64,000 bases of DNA from Alloalcanivorax xenomutans (GCF_900217905.1 NZ_OBMO01000008.1:62001-126000); one strand, 5' to 3'. Numbered from the stretch's first letter, positions 37,330 through 49,240 are shown. Numbers and translations: made by a program. Notes: a model not told the origin generated them from the letters alone.

Positions 37330-37716
37330 TCAGCCCCGGATGGCCTTGGCGCTGTGGCTGGCATGGTGGCGCCGCTCGCTCCGGTGCTCGTTATGGTCGC
37401 CCCCGTCATCGTCCTGCATGGCACGATTGACCCGTTCACGCAGGTCCTTGCCGCATTTGAAGTGGGGAACGTATTTGCCTTGCAACTCCACGCTGGCGCC
37501 GGTCTTTGGATTACGGCCCACGCGCGGGGCGCGGAAATGGAGGGAGAAGCTGCCGAAACCCCGAATCTCGATGCGTTCGCCTTCTACCATGGCGTCGGCC
37601 ATGTAGTCGATCAGGGCTTTGATGGCGAGTTCCACGTCCTTGGTGGAGAGATCATTGCTGGTGTAAGTTCTGGCGATCCGAGCGATGAGTTTGGACTTGG
37701 TTAACGCAGATGCCAT
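37330..37716 (-). CDS. ihfB: Integration host factor beta subunit with C-terminal tail
   Basis: DNA-bending subunit that pairs with IhfA. Family blocks [25 protein letters not shown] and [17 protein letters not shown] are intact, with the Pro that intercalates DNA in RNPKTG. Length is 128 residues against about 94-100 usually. The extra C-terminal 30 or so are acidic then His/Arg-rich ([20 protein letters not shown]). ihfB directly after rpsA is conserved in gammaproteobacteria. Confidence 0.94.
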   Translation of the reverse strand: MASALTKSKLIARIARTYTSNDLSTKDVELAIKALIDYMADAMVEGERIEIRGFGSFSLHFRAPRVGRNPKTGASVELQGKYVPHFKCGKDLRERVNRAMQDDDGGDHNEHRSERRHHASHSAKAIRG

Positions 37717-37748
37717 TACAACCTACTCCCCTGGGCTCCCTGCCCAGC

Positions 37749-37772
37749 GGGGCCGGCCTCGTGGCCGGCCCC
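37749..37772 (-). promoter_or_regulatory. Hairpin between rpsA and ihfB
   Basis: Ten-base arms GGGGCCGGCC/GGCCGGCCCC with loop TCGT lie 12 nt after the rpsA stop. A weaker CTGGGC/GCCCAG stem follows. There is no T-run, so this is more likely an attenuator or mRNA processing site than a full terminator. Confidence 0.5.
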
Positions 37773-37784
37773 CGGGAGGAGCCG

Positions 37785-39464
37785 TTATGACTCGTTGCTG
37801 TTTTCCATTTGCTGCTTGATCAGGTCACCAATGGTCTTCGGAGCATTGGCTTCCTGGCCTTGCAGGTTGTCCATGGCCTCGCGATCCTGAACCTGATCCT
37901 TGGCACGCACGGACACATTGATGGAACGGTTCTTACGGTCGATGTTGGTGATCCGGCCTTCCACCTCGTCACCCACGTTGAGAACCTGGGAAGCGTCGTT
38001 AACGCGATCACGGCTGATCTCGCTGGCACGCAGGTAACCTTCCACGTTTTCAGCCAGCTCGACGGTGGCGCCTTTGGCGTCCACGGCCTTAACCGTACCC
38101 TTAACGATGCTGCCCTTCTCGTTTGCAGCAACATACTGAGCAAACGGATCGTCTGTCAACTGCTTGATTCCAAGGGAAATTCTTTCGCGCTCGGCATCGA
38201 TGGACAGAACCACGGTTTCCAGCTCGTCACCCTTGTTGAAGTTGCGTACCGCGTCTTCGCCGGCTTCTTCCCAGGAGATGTCGGAAAGGTGCACCAGACC
38301 GTCGATACCGCCTTCCAGGCCGATGAAGATGCCGAAGTCAGTGATGGACTTGATCTTGCCGGAGATGCGGTCGCCTTTCTGGTAGTTGGTGGCGAAAGCT
38401 TCCCACGGATTGGACAGACACTGCTTGATGCCCAGGGAAATACGACGGCGATCTTCGTCGATATCCAGGATCATCACTTCCACTTCGTCGCCGATCTCTA
38501 CCACTTTGGACGGGTGGATGTTCTTGTTGGTCCAGTCCATTTCGGAAACGTGAACCAGGCCTTCCACACCTTCCTCGATCTCGGCGAAGCAGCCGTAATC
38601 GGTAAGGTTGGTAACACGCGCCTTGACGCGGGCACCTTCCGGGTACTTCTGCACGATGTCGTGCCACGGATCCTCGCCCAGTTGCTTGAGGCCCAGGGAG
38701 ACACGCATTTTCTCGCGGTCGAACTTGAGTACCTTGACTTCGATTTCCTGGCCCACTTCGACGATTTCGCTGGGATGCTTGATGCGCTTCCAGGCCATGT
38801 CGGTAATGTGCAGCAGGCCATCGATGCCGCCCAGATCCACGAACGCACCGTAGTCGGTCAGGTTCTTCACGATACCCTTGACCACCATGCCTTCCTGCAG
38901 GGATTCCAGCAGAGCTTCGCGCTCGGCGGAGTGTTCCGCTTCCATGACCGCGCGGCGGGAAACCACCACGTTGTTGCGCTTCGGATCCAGCTTGATGACT
39001 TTGAAGTCCAGATCCTTGCCTTCCAGGTGGGTGACATCGCGAACCGGACGGATATCCACCAGGGAGCCTGGCAGGAACGCGCGGATCGGACCGATATCCA
39101 CGGTGAAACCACCTTTGACCTTGCCGGAGATCTGACCTTTGACGATCTCGTCTTTGTCGAAAGCCACTTCCAGTTCGCCCCAGACTTCGGCGCGCTTGGC
39201 TTTCTCACGGGACAGGCGGGTGAAGCCCATGCCATCATCGATGGCGTCAACGGCAACTTCCACCTCATCGCCTTCGGCGATTTCCAGTTCACCGCTCTCG
39301 CTGATGAACTCGTCGCGGGAGATGATGCCTTCGGATTTCAGACCGGCGTTGACCACCACCCAGTCGCTGTCGATGGCGACCACGGTGCCGCGGATGATGG
39401 AACCACGGGCAACGTCCAGGTCCTTAAGGCTTTCTTCAAAAAGTTCGGCAAAAGATTCAGTCAT
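37785..39464 (-). CDS. rpsA: 30S ribosomal protein S1
   Basis: A 559-residue protein with six S1/OB repeats, recognisable by the recurring pattern GxVKxxxxxGxxVdlgxxxGllhxsd. It brings mRNA to the 30S subunit. Length and layout match E. coli S1 (557). The in-frame ATG 15 nt upstream (MRRFFM) is less likely than MTESFAELF at 39464. The 198-nt gap to cmk upstream is expected to hold its promoter and leader; S1 normally represses its own leader. Confidence 0.96.
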   Translation of the reverse strand: MTESFAELFEESLKDLDVARGSIIRGTVVAIDSDWVVVNAGLKSEGIISRDEFISESGELEIAEGDEVEVAVDAIDDGMGFTRLSREKAKRAEVWGELEVAFDKDEIVKGQISGKVKGGFTVDIGPIRAFLPGSLVDIRPVRDVTHLEGKDLDFKVIKLDPKRNNVVVSRRAVMEAEHSAEREALLESLQEGMVVKGIVKNLTDYGAFVDLGGIDGLLHITDMAWKRIKHPSEIVEVGQEIEVKVLKFDREKMRVSLGLKQLGEDPWHDIVQKYPEGARVKARVTNLTDYGCFAEIEEGVEGLVHVSEMDWTNKNIHPSKVVEIGDEVEVMILDIDEDRRRISLGIKQCLSNPWEAFATNYQKGDRISGKIKSITDFGIFIGLEGGIDGLVHLSDISWEEAGEDAVRNFNKGDELETVVLSIDAERERISLGIKQLTDDPFAQYVAANEKGSIVKGTVKAVDAKGATVELAENVEGYLRASEISRDRVNDASQVLNVGDEVEGRITNIDRKNRSINVSVRAKDQVQDREAMDNLQGQEANAPKTIGDLIKQQMENSNES

Positions 39465-39662
39465 GAAAAAACGTCTCACGATACACGCGCCAGCCAGCAG
39501 ACGCGGGTTATGGATAAAGCGATCACCACCCCAAGCTGGTTTACTGTAAGGGGCTGGCGTTCGTTATGCAGCAACGGCTCCAGCCGCACCACCGCAATCA
39601 GGGCGCGTCCGAAGCCGTTTAAAGAGCCGGTTCGGGCTCTGAAAACCAATTGTGCCTGATCG

Positions 39663-40334
39663 TCAGATCAGTGAGCGGGCCGCTGCCTCATCGAGGATAC
39701 GCGCGACCACCTGATCCACAGTCAGGTCCGTGGAGTCCAGCTCCAGGGCATCTTCCGCCGGTTTCAGCGGTGCCACGGAGCGCTTCATATCCCGCTCATC
39801 ACGAGTACGAATATCCTCCACAAGGGCCGCGAGGGTAGCATCAAACCCCTTTTCTTTCAACTGATTGTAGCGCCGCCGGGCGCGCTCCTCGGCGCTGGCG
39901 GTCAAATAGATCTTCAGCGGGGCGTCACGAAACACCACCGTGCCCATGTCACGACCGTCCGCCACCAATCCCGGCGCCTGGGCGAACGCCCGCTGACGTG
40001 CGAACAAGGCATCGCGAACCGGCTGCAACACCGCCACCTGGCTGGCCAGTTCGCCCACGCTTTCCTGGCGGATCTCCTCGCTGACGTCGGTTTCCTCGAG
40101 CACCACGCGGGTGTCCCCGCCCCGCTCCACGAACCGGACAGGCAGATTCTCCGCCAGGTCCACCAGCTCGAGCTTGTTATCCAGGGCCACCCCCTGGTGT
40201 CGCGCATACAGCCCAAGCACCCGGTACAGGGCGCCGGAATCAAGCAGATGCCAGCCCAGCGCGGACGCTACCCGCCGCGCCACGGTGCCCTTGCCGGAGG
40301 AAACCGGTCCGTCAATGGCGATAATAGGAATCAT
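39663..40334 (-). CDS. cmk: Cytidylate kinase
   Basis: Phosphorylates CMP/dCMP. The protein has 223 residues, with the P-loop [14 protein letters not shown], the NMP-binding segment DSGALYR, and the [10 protein letters not shown] motif. [10 protein letters not shown] (40334) is the natural start and overlaps the tyrA-aroA stop by four bases (ATGA). Longer upstream extensions are artefacts. Confidence 0.96.
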   Translation of the reverse strand: MIPIIAIDGPVSSGKGTVARRVASALGWHLLDSGALYRVLGLYARHQGVALDNKLELVDLAENLPVRFVERGGDTRVVLEETDVSEEIRQESVGELASQVAVLQPVRDALFARQRAFAQAPGLVADGRDMGTVVFRDAPLKIYLTASAEERARRRYNQLKEKGFDATLAALVEDIRTRDERDMKRSVAPLKPAEDALELDSTDLTVDQVVARILDEAAARSLI

Positions 40335-42574
40335 CGAACCTCCAGGCCCAGCCCCAGCGACCGCATCAGGTCGGCGAACCCGGGGAAGCTGGTGGCCACA
40401 GTGGCACAATGGCGAATGGTGATCGGCGCCGTGGCGCGCAGCCCGGCAATGGCGAAGCTCATGGCGATCCGGTGATCATCGTGGGATTCCACCTCGGCAC
40501 CACCGAGAACACCGCCGGTAATGCGGATGCCATCCTCGAACACCTCCAGATCCACGCCCAGGGCGCTCAGGCCGTCGGCCATCACCTGAATGCGATCGGA
40601 CTCCTTCACCCGCAGTTCCTCGGCGCCGTGCAGCACGGTGTCGCCTTCAGCACAGGCGGCGGCGACAAAGATCGCCGGAAATTCATCAATGGCCAGCGGC
40701 ACCAGCTCGGCGGGAATCTCGATACCCTTGAGCGGCGCGCTTCTGACCCGCAGATCCGCCACCGACTCGCCGCCGCTGTCACGTTGATTCTCCAGGGTGA
40801 TATCGGCCCCCATCAAACGCAGGATATCGATCACGCCGGTACGGGTCGGGTTGATGCCGACATGAGGCAGCAGCACGTCACTGCCCGCCGCGATGGAAGC
40901 GCCAACCAGCAGGAACGCGGAAGAAGAAATATCCGCCGGAACTTCCAGATGACAAGCGCGCAGGGCGCCGCCCCCGGTGACCGCGCGTAGCGGCCCTTCA
41001 CTGCGCACCGGATAACCGAAACCGGAGAGCATGCGTTCGGTGTGATCGCGGGTCGGCGCCGGTTCCGTCACCGCTGTCTCGCCCTGGGCGTAAAGCCCTG
41101 CCAGCAACAGCGCGGATTTGACCTGGGCGGACGCCATCGGCAAGTCATAATGAAAGCCCTTGAGTGTCTGCCCGCCACGGATCCGCACCGGCGGGCGGCC
41201 GCCGTCGCCGGTTTGAATACTGGCGCCCATTTCCCGCAGCGGTTTGGCCACCCGTTCCATCGGCCGCTTGGACAGCGAAGCATCACCGGTGAGGGTAACG
41301 TCAAACGCCTGACCGGCCAGCAGCCCGGTGAGCAAGCGCATGGAGGTGCCGGAGTTGCCCATGTAGAGCGGCTTGCCCGGGTCCTTCAGGCCGTGCAAAC
41401 CGACCCCATGCACGGTGACCTTGCCGTTATGGGGGCCTTCGATCACCACGCCCATGTCACGGAACGCCTGCAAGGTGGCAAGCGCGTCCTCCCCTTCGAG
41501 AAACCCTTCCACTTCCGTGATGCCGTCAGCCAGAGCGCCGAGCATGATGGACCGGTGGGAAATGGATTTGTCGCCGGGCACCCGGGCGCGGCCCCGCAGG
41601 CTGCCACCGGGCTGAACCACGAAGGTGGGATCGTGCTGATCGCTCATGCTGCTCTCGTTATCCGAATGGCGCGCCTGCGTATAGGAGGTCCTCGCATTGA
41701 GCGCCAGAAAATGGGCCCGTGCCGTGTTGGCGCGGGTCATGATACCCATCAGGGCGTCGGAGTCACCGGCCTCGATGGCGTCACGGAAACCGTCGATGCC
41801 ATCCCGGAACAGGGCCAGAGCATCCAGCACCGCCCGCCGGTTCTCCTGAAAGATATCGTGCCACATCACCGGGTCGGAACTGGCGATACGGGTGAAATCG
41901 CGGAATCCCCCGGCGGCGTAGCGGAAGATCTCCGTGGAATCGCCCTGGCGTGCCAGGGTATCGACCAGGGAAAACGCCAGAAGATGGGGCAAATGGCTGG
42001 TTTCCGCCAGCACGCGGTCGTGATGCTCCGGCGTCATCTCCAGCACTTCGCTGCCCAGCGCGGTCCACAGTTCACGCACCGCGCGGGTGGCCGCCGGATC
42101 GGTCTGCGCCAGCGGCGTGAGAATCACCCGGTGATCCTGGTAGAGGCCGGCGTCGGCGGCGGCCACGCCGCTGGTTTCCTTTCCGGCGATGGGATGTCCG
42201 GGCACGAAGCGGGAAAAATGCCCCCCCAGCGTCCGGCGAGCGGCGGCGATGACACTGCCCTTGACGCTGCCGCCGTCGGTGACGATGGCGCGCTCCGACA
42301 GCCCCGGCGCCAGCGCCGCCAGGGAGCGCTCCATTGCTGACACCGGCGTCGAAAGCAACACCAGATCGGCGCCACGCACCGCCAACGCCAGATCCTGGCT
42401 GCCTTCATCGATCAGCCCCATGGCCAGGCCCTGTTCCAGGGTCCGGGCGGAACGGCTGCCGGCCACCAGCGTGCCCGCCAGGCCCCGCTCCCGCAAAGCG
42501 GCGGCAAAAGAGCCGCCGATCAGGCCCAGCCCGATGATCGCCACCCGTCGAAACAGCGGGGCGTCACGGCTCAT
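40331..42574 (-). CDS. tyrA-aroA: Prephenate dehydrogenase - EPSP synthase fusion
   Basis: Bifunctional enzyme of 747 residues. The N-terminal third (about 1-300) is a prephenate dehydrogenase with [14 protein letters not shown] for NAD(P) and [15 protein letters not shown]. The rest is 3-phosphoshikimate 1-carboxyvinyltransferase with [30 protein letters not shown], and [13 protein letters not shown] linker near residues 290-310 ([18 protein letters not shown]) still holds an internal Met that may mark the ancestral aroA start. The fusion is known in Pseudomonas and relatives. The start overlaps the hisC stop by one base (TGATG). Confidence 0.95.
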   Translation of the reverse strand: MSRDAPLFRRVAIIGLGLIGGSFAAALRERGLAGTLVAGSRSARTLEQGLAMGLIDEGSQDLALAVRGADLVLLSTPVSAMERSLAALAPGLSERAIVTDGGSVKGSVIAAARRTLGGHFSRFVPGHPIAGKETSGVAAADAGLYQDHRVILTPLAQTDPAATRAVRELWTALGSEVLEMTPEHHDRVLAETSHLPHLLAFSLVDTLARQGDSTEIFRYAAGGFRDFTRIASSDPVMWHDIFQENRRAVLDALALFRDGIDGFRDAIEAGDSDALMGIMTRANTARAHFLALNARTSYTQARHSDNESSMSDQHDPTFVVQPGGSLRGRARVPGDKSISHRSIMLGALADGITEVEGFLEGEDALATLQAFRDMGVVIEGPHNGKVTVHGVGLHGLKDPGKPLYMGNSGTSMRLLTGLLAGQAFDVTLTGDASLSKRPMERVAKPLREMGASIQTGDGGRPPVRIRGGQTLKGFHYDLPMASAQVKSALLLAGLYAQGETAVTEPAPTRDHTERMLSGFGYPVRSEGPLRAVTGGGALRACHLEVPADISSSAFLLVGASIAAGSDVLLPHVGINPTRTGVIDILRLMGADITLENQRDSGGESVADLRVRSAPLKGIEIPAELVPLAIDEFPAIFVAAACAEGDTVLHGAEELRVKESDRIQVMADGLSALGVDLEVFEDGIRITGGVLGGAEVESHDDHRIAMSFAIAGLRATAPITIRHCATVATSFPGFADLMRSLGLGLEVR

Positions 42575-43686
42575 CAGCGCGCCCCCGCTTTGATGACCTT
42601 GCCCAGGGCCTTCAGGAAACGTTCGTTTTCCCGCGCCGTGCCCACCGTGACGCGCAGGTGGTTGGGCAGACCATAGCCGCCCAGCGGGCGCACGATGACG
42701 CCTTCACGCAGCAGCGCCTCGTACACCGGCAAGGCCTCACCGGCGCAATCCACGGTAATGAAGTTGGCCACCGAGGGAATATGCTCCAGCCCGAGCTGAT
42801 TCAGCCCTTCCACCAACTGGCCGAGACCGGCGGTGTTCTCGCAGCGGGAGTTCTCCAGATGGTCGGTATCGTCCAGCGCCGCCTCGGCGGCGGCCAGGGC
42901 GGGGATATTGACGTTGAACGGCTGACGCACCCGGTTGAGGATATCGGCCACGTCCGGATGCGACACCGCATAGCCCACCCGCAGCCCGGCAAGCCCGTGA
43001 ATCTTGGAAAAGGTGCGGGTGACGATCAGGTTCGGATAGCGCGCCAGCCGGCGCAGACCGTCGGGGTAATGGGCCTCTTCCACATACTCGAAATAGGCCT
43101 CATCCAAAACCACCAGTACATCTTCCGGCACCCGCTCAAGGAAACGGTCCAGCGCCACATCATTGAACCAGGTGCCGGTGGGGTTGTTCGGGTTGGCCAG
43201 GAACACGATACGGGTGTTCTGGTTGATGGCGTCCGCCATGGCGGCCAGATCGTGGCCATAGAGATGCGCCGGCACCATCACCGGTTTGGCCGAGCAGGCC
43301 ACGGTCACCAATGGATAGATGGCGAACGCGTATTCCGCGTAGACCGTCTCTTCCCCGGGCTGCAGATAAGCCCGGGCCACCAGTTCGAGAATATCGTTGG
43401 AGCCGTTACCCAGGGTGATCTGATTGCTGTTGGCGCCGAGCTTTTCCGCCAGCGCCGTCTTCAGGCCGAAGCCGGCGCCGTCAGGATAGAGGTGAACCTG
43501 CTCCAGCGCCCGCTTCGCCGCTTCCAGCGCTTTGTGACTGGGCCCCAGAGGGTTCTCGTTACTGGCCAGTTTGATGATGTCGCGAATACCCAGTTCCCGC
43601 TCCAGTTCCTCGATCGGTTTACCGGGAGAATAGGGTTGCAGCCGCTGCACACCGCCGTTAGCCAGTTTGATGTAATCGCAGGTCAT
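42574..43686 (-). CDS. hisC: Histidinol-phosphate aminotransferase
   Basis: PLP-dependent transaminase of 370 residues. LASNENPLGPSHKA, GNGSNDILELVARAYL, LANPNNPTGTWF, DEAYFEYVE and TRTFSKIHGLAGLRVGY (Schiff-base Lys) match HisC. In this operon position the enzyme probably also transaminates aromatic precursors, as proposed for Pseudomonas. That second role is inference. Confidence 0.94.
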   Translation of the reverse strand: MTCDYIKLANGGVQRLQPYSPGKPIEELERELGIRDIIKLASNENPLGPSHKALEAAKRALEQVHLYPDGAGFGLKTALAEKLGANSNQITLGNGSNDILELVARAYLQPGEETVYAEYAFAIYPLVTVACSAKPVMVPAHLYGHDLAAMADAINQNTRIVFLANPNNPTGTWFNDVALDRFLERVPEDVLVVLDEAYFEYVEEAHYPDGLRRLARYPNLIVTRTFSKIHGLAGLRVGYAVSHPDVADILNRVRQPFNVNIPALAAAEAALDDTDHLENSRCENTAGLGQLVEGLNQLGLEHIPSVANFITVDCAGEALPVYEALLREGVIVRPLGGYGLPNHLRVTVGTARENERFLKALGKVIKAGAR

Positions 43687-43725
43687 GGTGTTTCCTGTTT
43701 GTTCAGGCCGAATCCACGGCCTTTT

Positions 43726-44808
43726 CTACAATACCGCTTTGGGGTAGGAGCCCAGGATACGGATGGTGTTGCCATCCCCTTCCAGCTTTTCCAGCACGCT
43801 CTTCAACAGCGGATCTTCCTTGTGCCCTTCGCAATCGATGAAGAACACATAGCTCCAGTTGGCGGTACGTGACGGACGGCTTTCCAGACGAGTCAGGTTG
43901 ACGCCCTGTTCGCGGAACGGCAGCAGCATATCGGAAAGCAGCCCGGGGCGATTCTTGCCGGTGACCAGCATGCTGGTCTTGTCACGGCCGGACGGCGGCG
44001 TGTCCTGGCGTCCGATCACCAGGAACCGTGTGGTGTTGTCCGGACGGTCCTCGATATTACTCTGTACCCGCTCCAGCCCATAAAGCTCGGCCGCCATGTC
44101 GCCGGCGATGGCCAGCGCGTTCCATTCGTCGCGCAGCCGCCGCGCGGCCTCCGCGTTGGAACTCACCGGAATACGCTCCACCGTGGGCAGATGCGCATCC
44201 AGCCACTGGCGGCACTGGGCCAGGGTTTGCTGGTGCGAATAAACGCGGGTGACCTTGTCACGGCGGGTGTGAGGTCCCGCCAGCAAATGGTGGTGGATGC
44301 GCAGCTCCACCTCGCCGCAGATTTTCAGGCTGGAGGACATGAAGGTGTCCAGGGTATGGCTGACCATGCCCTCGGTGGAGTTTTCCACCGGCACCACGCC
44401 GTAATGGGCGGCCCCGGCTTCCACTTCACGGAACACTTCGTCGATCGCGCCAAGCGGCACGCTTTCCACCGCGTGGCCAAAGTGCTTGATCGCCGCCTGC
44501 TGGGTGAAGGTGCCCTCCGGTCCCAGGAATGCCACCCGCATGGGCTGTTCCAGCGCCAGGCAAATACTCATCACCTCGCGGAACAGCCGGGCCATGGCCT
44601 CACCGTCGATGGGGCCCTGGTTGCGCTCCTTGATACGCTGCAGCACCTGGGCCTCGCGTTCAGGGCGATAGAACACCGGATTGCTGTCCTCGCGGCGCTT
44701 CACATCCGCCACCGCATGGGCCAGTTCGGCCCGGCGATTGAGCAACGTCTGGAGCTGCTGATCCAGAGCGTCGATTTGATCCCTCAGGCTGTCCAACGAA
44801 TCGGTCAT
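43726..44808 (-). CDS. pheA: Chorismate mutase - prephenate dehydratase
   Basis: Bifunctional P-protein of 360 residues for phenylalanine synthesis. It has a chorismate mutase domain (LDSLRDQIDALDQQLQTLL, residues 5-90), a prephenate dehydratase domain (VAFLGPEGTFTQQAA, VVPVENSTEGMVSHTLD), and an ACT regulatory domain with ESRPSRTANWSYVFFIDCEGH. MTDSLDSL at 44808 has GAGAGA upstream; longer frames are not supported. Confidence 0.95.
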   Translation of the reverse strand: MTDSLDSLRDQIDALDQQLQTLLNRRAELAHAVADVKRREDSNPVFYRPEREAQVLQRIKERNQGPIDGEAMARLFREVMSICLALEQPMRVAFLGPEGTFTQQAAIKHFGHAVESVPLGAIDEVFREVEAGAAHYGVVPVENSTEGMVSHTLDTFMSSSLKICGEVELRIHHHLLAGPHTRRDKVTRVYSHQQTLAQCRQWLDAHLPTVERIPVSSNAEAARRLRDEWNALAIAGDMAAELYGLERVQSNIEDRPDNTTRFLVIGRQDTPPSGRDKTSMLVTGKNRPGLLSDMLLPFREQGVNLTRLESRPSRTANWSYVFFIDCEGHKEDPLLKSVLEKLEGDGNTIRILGSYPKAVL

Positions 44809-45004
44809 TGTCTCTCTCGCTTGCACGCCGGCACGGATAACGCCCACGCACCGCGGGGAGCGCACGGCCGGATTGTGCCACCATTGTTTCCCATCGTCTT
44901 TGCGGGCACCACCGGCAATCGCCATATCCGCCGCTTTCGACACCCCCACCCAACATGGCGTGCCAGCGCGTTATACGCGTGCCGGCGTTTCGCGCGTTAG
45001 CGCT

Positions 45005-46084
45005 TTACCCCTTTCGCTTCTCGAAATCCGCCATGAACGCCACCAGGGCCTCCACCGCGGCCTCCGGCACCGCGTTATAAATGCTGGCCCGCATGCCGCC
45101 CACGCTGCGGTGACCTTTCAGATTGTGCAAACCGGCGGCGCCCGCCTCGGCCAGGAAAACCTTGTCCAGATCGCTGTCGGCCAACACGAACGGCACGTTC
45201 ATCCAGCTGCGATTGGCCTTCTCCACCGGGTTGCTGTAGAAATCGCTGGCATCAATGAAGTCGTACAGCCGCGTCGCCTTGCGCTCATTGATGGTGGCCA
45301 TGGCGGTCAAGCCGCCCTGCTCCTTGAGCCACTGGAACACCAGACCGGCCAGATACCAGGCGAAGGTCGGCGGCGTGTTGTACATGGAATCGTTGTCGGC
45401 GTGGATCTGATAGTTCAGCATCGCCGGCACTTTGGCCCCCGCGCGCCCCAGCAAATCGCGGCGCACGATCACCAGGGTGATGCCGGCCGGGCCGATATTC
45501 TTTTGCGCGCCGGCGTAGATCAGGCCGAACCGGTTCACGTCCAGGGGCCGGGACAGGATGGTGGAGCTCATGTCCGCCACCAGCGGCTTGTCCACCTCGG
45601 GAATGAAGTCAAACTCCAGGCCGCCGATGGTTTCGTTCGGACAGTAATGCACGTAATCGGCATCGGCGGACAACGTCCAGTCCGCTTGCGGCGGCACATA
45701 GCTGAAGTTGCGATCCTCGCTGCTGGCCGCCACGTTGATGTCACCGTAACGGCGCGCTTCCTTGATCGCTTTGCTGGACCACTGCCCGGTGTTGACGTAG
45801 TCCGCCTTGCCGTTGTCCCCCATCAGGTTCAGCGGCACCATGGCGAACTGGGTGCTGGCGCCGCCGTGCAGGAACAACACCGCGTAATCGTCGGAGATAC
45901 CCAGCAAATCCCGCAGATCCTGCTCCGCACGCTGGGCCAGTTCCACCACCACCTGATCACGGTGGCTCATTTCCATCACCGACATGCCGGTGCCGCGAAA
46001 ATCCAGCAACTCTTCCTGGGCTTGACGCAACACTGCTTCCGGCAACGCCGCCGGACCAGCGCAAAAGTTGAAAGCGCGGGACAT
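45005..46084 (-). CDS. serC: Phosphoserine aminotransferase
   Basis: Makes phosphoserine and acts in pyridoxine synthesis. It is a 359-residue PLP enzyme. [56 protein letters not shown] and [12 protein letters not shown] (Schiff-base Lys) identify it. It follows gyrA by 76 nt and precedes pheA by 196 nt, the standard order. Confidence 0.96.
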   Translation of the reverse strand: MSRAFNFCAGPAALPEAVLRQAQEELLDFRGTGMSVMEMSHRDQVVVELAQRAEQDLRDLLGISDDYAVLFLHGGASTQFAMVPLNLMGDNGKADYVNTGQWSSKAIKEARRYGDINVAASSEDRNFSYVPPQADWTLSADADYVHYCPNETIGGLEFDFIPEVDKPLVADMSSTILSRPLDVNRFGLIYAGAQKNIGPAGITLVIVRRDLLGRAGAKVPAMLNYQIHADNDSMYNTPPTFAWYLAGLVFQWLKEQGGLTAMATINERKATRLYDFIDASDFYSNPVEKANRSWMNVPFVLADSDLDKVFLAEAGAAGLHNLKGHRSVGGMRASIYNAVPEAAVEALVAFMADFEKRKG

Positions 46085-46160
46085 TCAGTTTCTCCGTATC
46101 GATAAAACGGCCCGGTCGAACCGGGCCGGAATGGTCATGCCGGGAGCAGGAAACGGAACC

Positions 46161-48860
46161 TCAGTCTTCTCCGTTTCCGTCTTCTTCCGGATTCTCTTCC
46201 AGGTCGTCGACGACGTCCTCCGCGCCTTCCAGCTCGGGAATGGTGGCCAGACCGGACAGCGCCTCACCATCACCAAGACGGATCAGGCGCACACCCTGGG
46301 TGTTACGGCTCAGATGGCTGACCTCATCGACCCGGGTACGCACCAGCGTGCCCTGGTTGGAGATCAGCATGATGTCCTCCTCGCCAAATACCTGAGCGGC
46401 GCCGACCAGAGAACCGTTGCGCTCATTGACCACCATGCCGATCACACCCTGGGTGCCGCGCCCCTTGGTCGGGAACTCGCTCAGATCGGTACGCTTGCCA
46501 TAGCCGTGCTCGGACGCGGTCAGCAGTTGGCCGCCTTCCTGCGGTACGATCAGCGCGATCACTTCCTCGCCATCGGCGACTTTCATGCCGCGCACGCCCC
46601 GCGCGGTGCGGCCCATGACCCGAACCTTGGATTCCTGGAAACGCACCACTTTGCCGTTGCCGGCCACCAGCACCACATCCTCGGCGCCCTGGGTAATGGC
46701 CACGTTCACCAGGTGCTCGCCTTCCTGCAGTTTGACCGCGATCAGACCATTGCTGCGCGGCCGGGCGAATTTGGCCAGTTCGGTGCGTTTCACCACACCA
46801 TTGGAAATGGCCATGAAGATGAACGGGCCGGGAGTGGTATCCACTTCTTCCACACCCTCGGCGTCTTCGATGACATCGGCGCCTTCCGCCTCGTTCTCGT
46901 CCTCGTCGTCGGTATTGCCCTGCTGACGCACCATTTCCGCGTCCAGCCGCAGGATAGCGGTGATCCGCTCTTCCTTCTGCAACGCCGGGATCAGATTGAC
47001 GATCGGTTTACCGCGGGAGTTGCGCCCGCCCTGCGGCAATTCGAACACCCGCAGCCAGTACACCTTGCCGATGCTGGTGAAACACAACAGCGTATCGTGG
47101 GTGCCGGCCACCAGCAGCTGCTCGACATAGTCCTCATCCTTCACCGTCGTCGCCGCCTTGCCGCGACCGCCGCGACGCTGCGCGGTATAAGTGTCGATGG
47201 GTTGAATCTTGGCGTAACCGCCGTGGCTGAGTGTGACCACCACGGTTTCCTCGGCGATCAGATCTTCCATGCTCAGGTCGGAGCGGGAAGTCTGAATTTC
47301 GGAACGGCGCTCATCCGCGTACTCGTCACGAATCGCTTGCAGTTCCTCGCGAATCACCTCAAGCAGGCGCTCCGGGTCGGCCAGAATCAGGCTCAACTCA
47401 CGGATCTGTTCCAGCAACTCCTGGTAGTCCGTGACCAGCTTCTCCCGCTCCAGGCCGGTCAGTTTCTGCAGGCGCAGATCCAGGATCGCCTGAGCCTGTT
47501 CCGGAGACAGGTAGTAAAGCCCGTCACGCAGGCCGAACTGCTCGTCCAGATTGTCCGGACGAGCGATATCCTCGCCACCGGCGCGTTCGAGCATGGTCAG
47601 CACATCGCCGGGCTGCCAGCCCTTGGCCAGCAGCTTTTCCCGGGCCTCGGCGCCGCTCGGCGACGCCTTGATCAGTTCGATCACCGGGTCGATGTTGGCC
47701 AGAGCCACCGCCAGGCCTTCCAGCAAATGCGCCTTTTCCCGTGCTTTGCGCAATTCATAGACGGTGCGGCGGGTAACCACTTCGCGGCGATGCCGCAGGA
47801 AAGCGTCCAGCAGCTGGCGCAGGTTCAGTGTCTTCGGCTGGCCGTCTTCCAACGCCACCATATTGATGCCGAACACCGACTCCATCTGCGTCTGCTGATA
47901 GAGATTGTTGAGCACCACGTCACCGTTCTCGCCACGACGCAGCTCGATGTAGATGCGCATGCCCTCTTTGTCGGACTCGTCACGCAGCTCGGTGATGCCT
48001 TCGATTTTCTTCTCTTTGACCAGCTCGGCGATCTTCTCGATCAGCCGCGCCTTGTTCACCTGATACGGCAGCTCGGTGACGATGATTGCTTCCTTGCCGC
48101 TCTTGTCCGCCTCTTCCACGGTGGCGCGGGCGCGCACGTAGATACGGCCCCGGCCGGTACGGTACGCCTGCACGATGCCGGCGCGGCCATTGATGATGCC
48201 AGCGGTGGGGAAGTCCGGGCCCTGGATGTATTGCATCAGGTCGTCCGGGGTCAGGCTGTCGTCGTCGATCAGCGCCAGACAGCCGTCGATCACTTCGCCC
48301 AGATTGTGCGGCGGAATGTTGGTGGCCATGCCCACGGCGATACCGGAGGAGCCATTGACCAGCAGGTTCGGCACCCGCGTGGGCATCACTTCCGGGATCC
48401 TCTCGGTGCCGTCGTAGTTGTCGACGAAATCCACCGTTTCCTTGTCCAGATCGGCCTGCAGCTCGTGGGCGATCTTGGCCATGCGCACCTCGGTGTATCG
48501 CATGGCCGCGGCGGAGTCGCCGTCGATGGAACCGAAGTTGCCCTGCCCGTCCACCAGCATGTAGCGCAGCGAGAACGGCTGGGCCATACGCACGATGGTG
48601 TCGTATACGGCGGAGTCACCATGGGGGTGGTACTTACCGATGACGTCGCCCACCACCCGGGCGGACTTCAGGTACGGCCGGTTCCAATGGTTGTTGAGCT
48701 CGTGCATGGCGAACAACACACGCCGGTGCACCGGTTTCAGGCCGTCGCGCACGTCGGGCAAAGCGCGTCCGACGATCACGCTCATGGCGTAATCCAGGTA
48801 CGACTGTCTCAGTTCGTCCTCGATATTGACGGGTGTGACTTCTTTTGCGAGGTCCGTCAT
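46161..48860 (-). CDS. gyrA: DNA gyrase subunit A
   Basis: Type II topoisomerase A subunit of 899 residues. The catalytic Tyr122 lies in MRYTEVRM. The QRDR reads [14 protein letters not shown] with Ser83 and Asp87, both the quinolone-sensitive types. The C-terminal beta-pinwheel has the GyrA box QRRGGRGKA. An acidic, low-complexity insert ([16 protein letters not shown]) and an acidic tail are present. It starts at ATG 48860 with AAAGGA 5-6 nt upstream and has its own promoter. Confidence 0.97.
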   Translation of the reverse strand: MTDLAKEVTPVNIEDELRQSYLDYAMSVIVGRALPDVRDGLKPVHRRVLFAMHELNNHWNRPYLKSARVVGDVIGKYHPHGDSAVYDTIVRMAQPFSLRYMLVDGQGNFGSIDGDSAAAMRYTEVRMAKIAHELQADLDKETVDFVDNYDGTERIPEVMPTRVPNLLVNGSSGIAVGMATNIPPHNLGEVIDGCLALIDDDSLTPDDLMQYIQGPDFPTAGIINGRAGIVQAYRTGRGRIYVRARATVEEADKSGKEAIIVTELPYQVNKARLIEKIAELVKEKKIEGITELRDESDKEGMRIYIELRRGENGDVVLNNLYQQTQMESVFGINMVALEDGQPKTLNLRQLLDAFLRHRREVVTRRTVYELRKAREKAHLLEGLAVALANIDPVIELIKASPSGAEAREKLLAKGWQPGDVLTMLERAGGEDIARPDNLDEQFGLRDGLYYLSPEQAQAILDLRLQKLTGLEREKLVTDYQELLEQIRELSLILADPERLLEVIREELQAIRDEYADERRSEIQTSRSDLSMEDLIAEETVVVTLSHGGYAKIQPIDTYTAQRRGGRGKAATTVKDEDYVEQLLVAGTHDTLLCFTSIGKVYWLRVFELPQGGRNSRGKPIVNLIPALQKEERITAILRLDAEMVRQQGNTDDEDENEAEGADVIEDAEGVEEVDTTPGPFIFMAISNGVVKRTELAKFARPRSNGLIAVKLQEGEHLVNVAITQGAEDVVLVAGNGKVVRFQESKVRVMGRTARGVRGMKVADGEEVIALIVPQEGGQLLTASEHGYGKRTDLSEFPTKGRGTQGVIGMVVNERNGSLVGAAQVFGEEDIMLISNQGTLVRTRVDEVSHLSRNTQGVRLIRLGDGEALSGLATIPELEGAEDVVDDLEENPEEDGNGED

Positions 48861-48914
48861 GGCGTTCCTTTTGTATCCTCGGTGGCGTGGGTGACGCTCC
48901 TGGAAAAGTCAACG

Positions 48915-48942
48915 ATGATAGCACAGCTTGAGAAGCTCTGAA
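48915..48942 (-). promoter_or_regulatory. gyrA promoter, extended -10 type
   Basis: Minus strand: -10 TATCAT (48915-48920) preceded by TGC, forming an extended -10. A 16-bp spacer separates it from -35 TTCAGA (48937-48942). Initiation near 48908 would give a leader of about 48 nt to the gyrA ATG. Confidence 0.6.
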
Positions 48943-48989
48943 TAAGTATTCCGGCTGGGGGCCGATGGTCGACATGACGGCCGATAAGC

Positions 48990-49130
48990 CACTGGCGTCC
49001 CGCGACAGGCCTGCACGCCAGCACGCTCCATTCGCGGCCGAGGCCGCTCCCACGGCAGCGTCATCGCCGCTCCGTGGGAAGCGTGCCGGGCGAGGCTCCG
49101 CTTGCCAGCGAATCGCGGGACAATAGAGAT
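48990..49130. repeat. REP/BIME-like region between gyrA and mtaD
   Basis: The stretch has a GTCCCGCGA (near 48997) matched by TCGCGGGAC (near 49115), and an inner CCGCTCCCACGG/CCGTGGGAAGCG pair. The result is a long, imperfect nested inverted repeat about 120 bp long, with no coding frame. It fills most of the roughly 380-bp gap between the divergent gyrA and mtaD genes. Confidence 0.6.
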
Positions 49131-49240
49131 CCACGGACCGCACTTGCGCATCGAACCTTGCCCTCCGGACAGGCTATACTCGCCACCACTAATGGCCACC
49201 GCCGTCCGGCGGCGGCCCCGGTTGAAGCAAGGAGCCTTGA

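Noticed and set aside
37809-39659. 616-residue open frame opposite rpsA
   Set aside because: Antisense shadow of six repeated S1 domains; it has no ribosome site and no recognisable family.
46068-48941. 957-residue open frame on the plus strand over gyrA
   Set aside because: It is antisense to a complete, conserved gyrA. Long antisense frames are expected in GC-rich coding DNA, and the translation shows no known motif.
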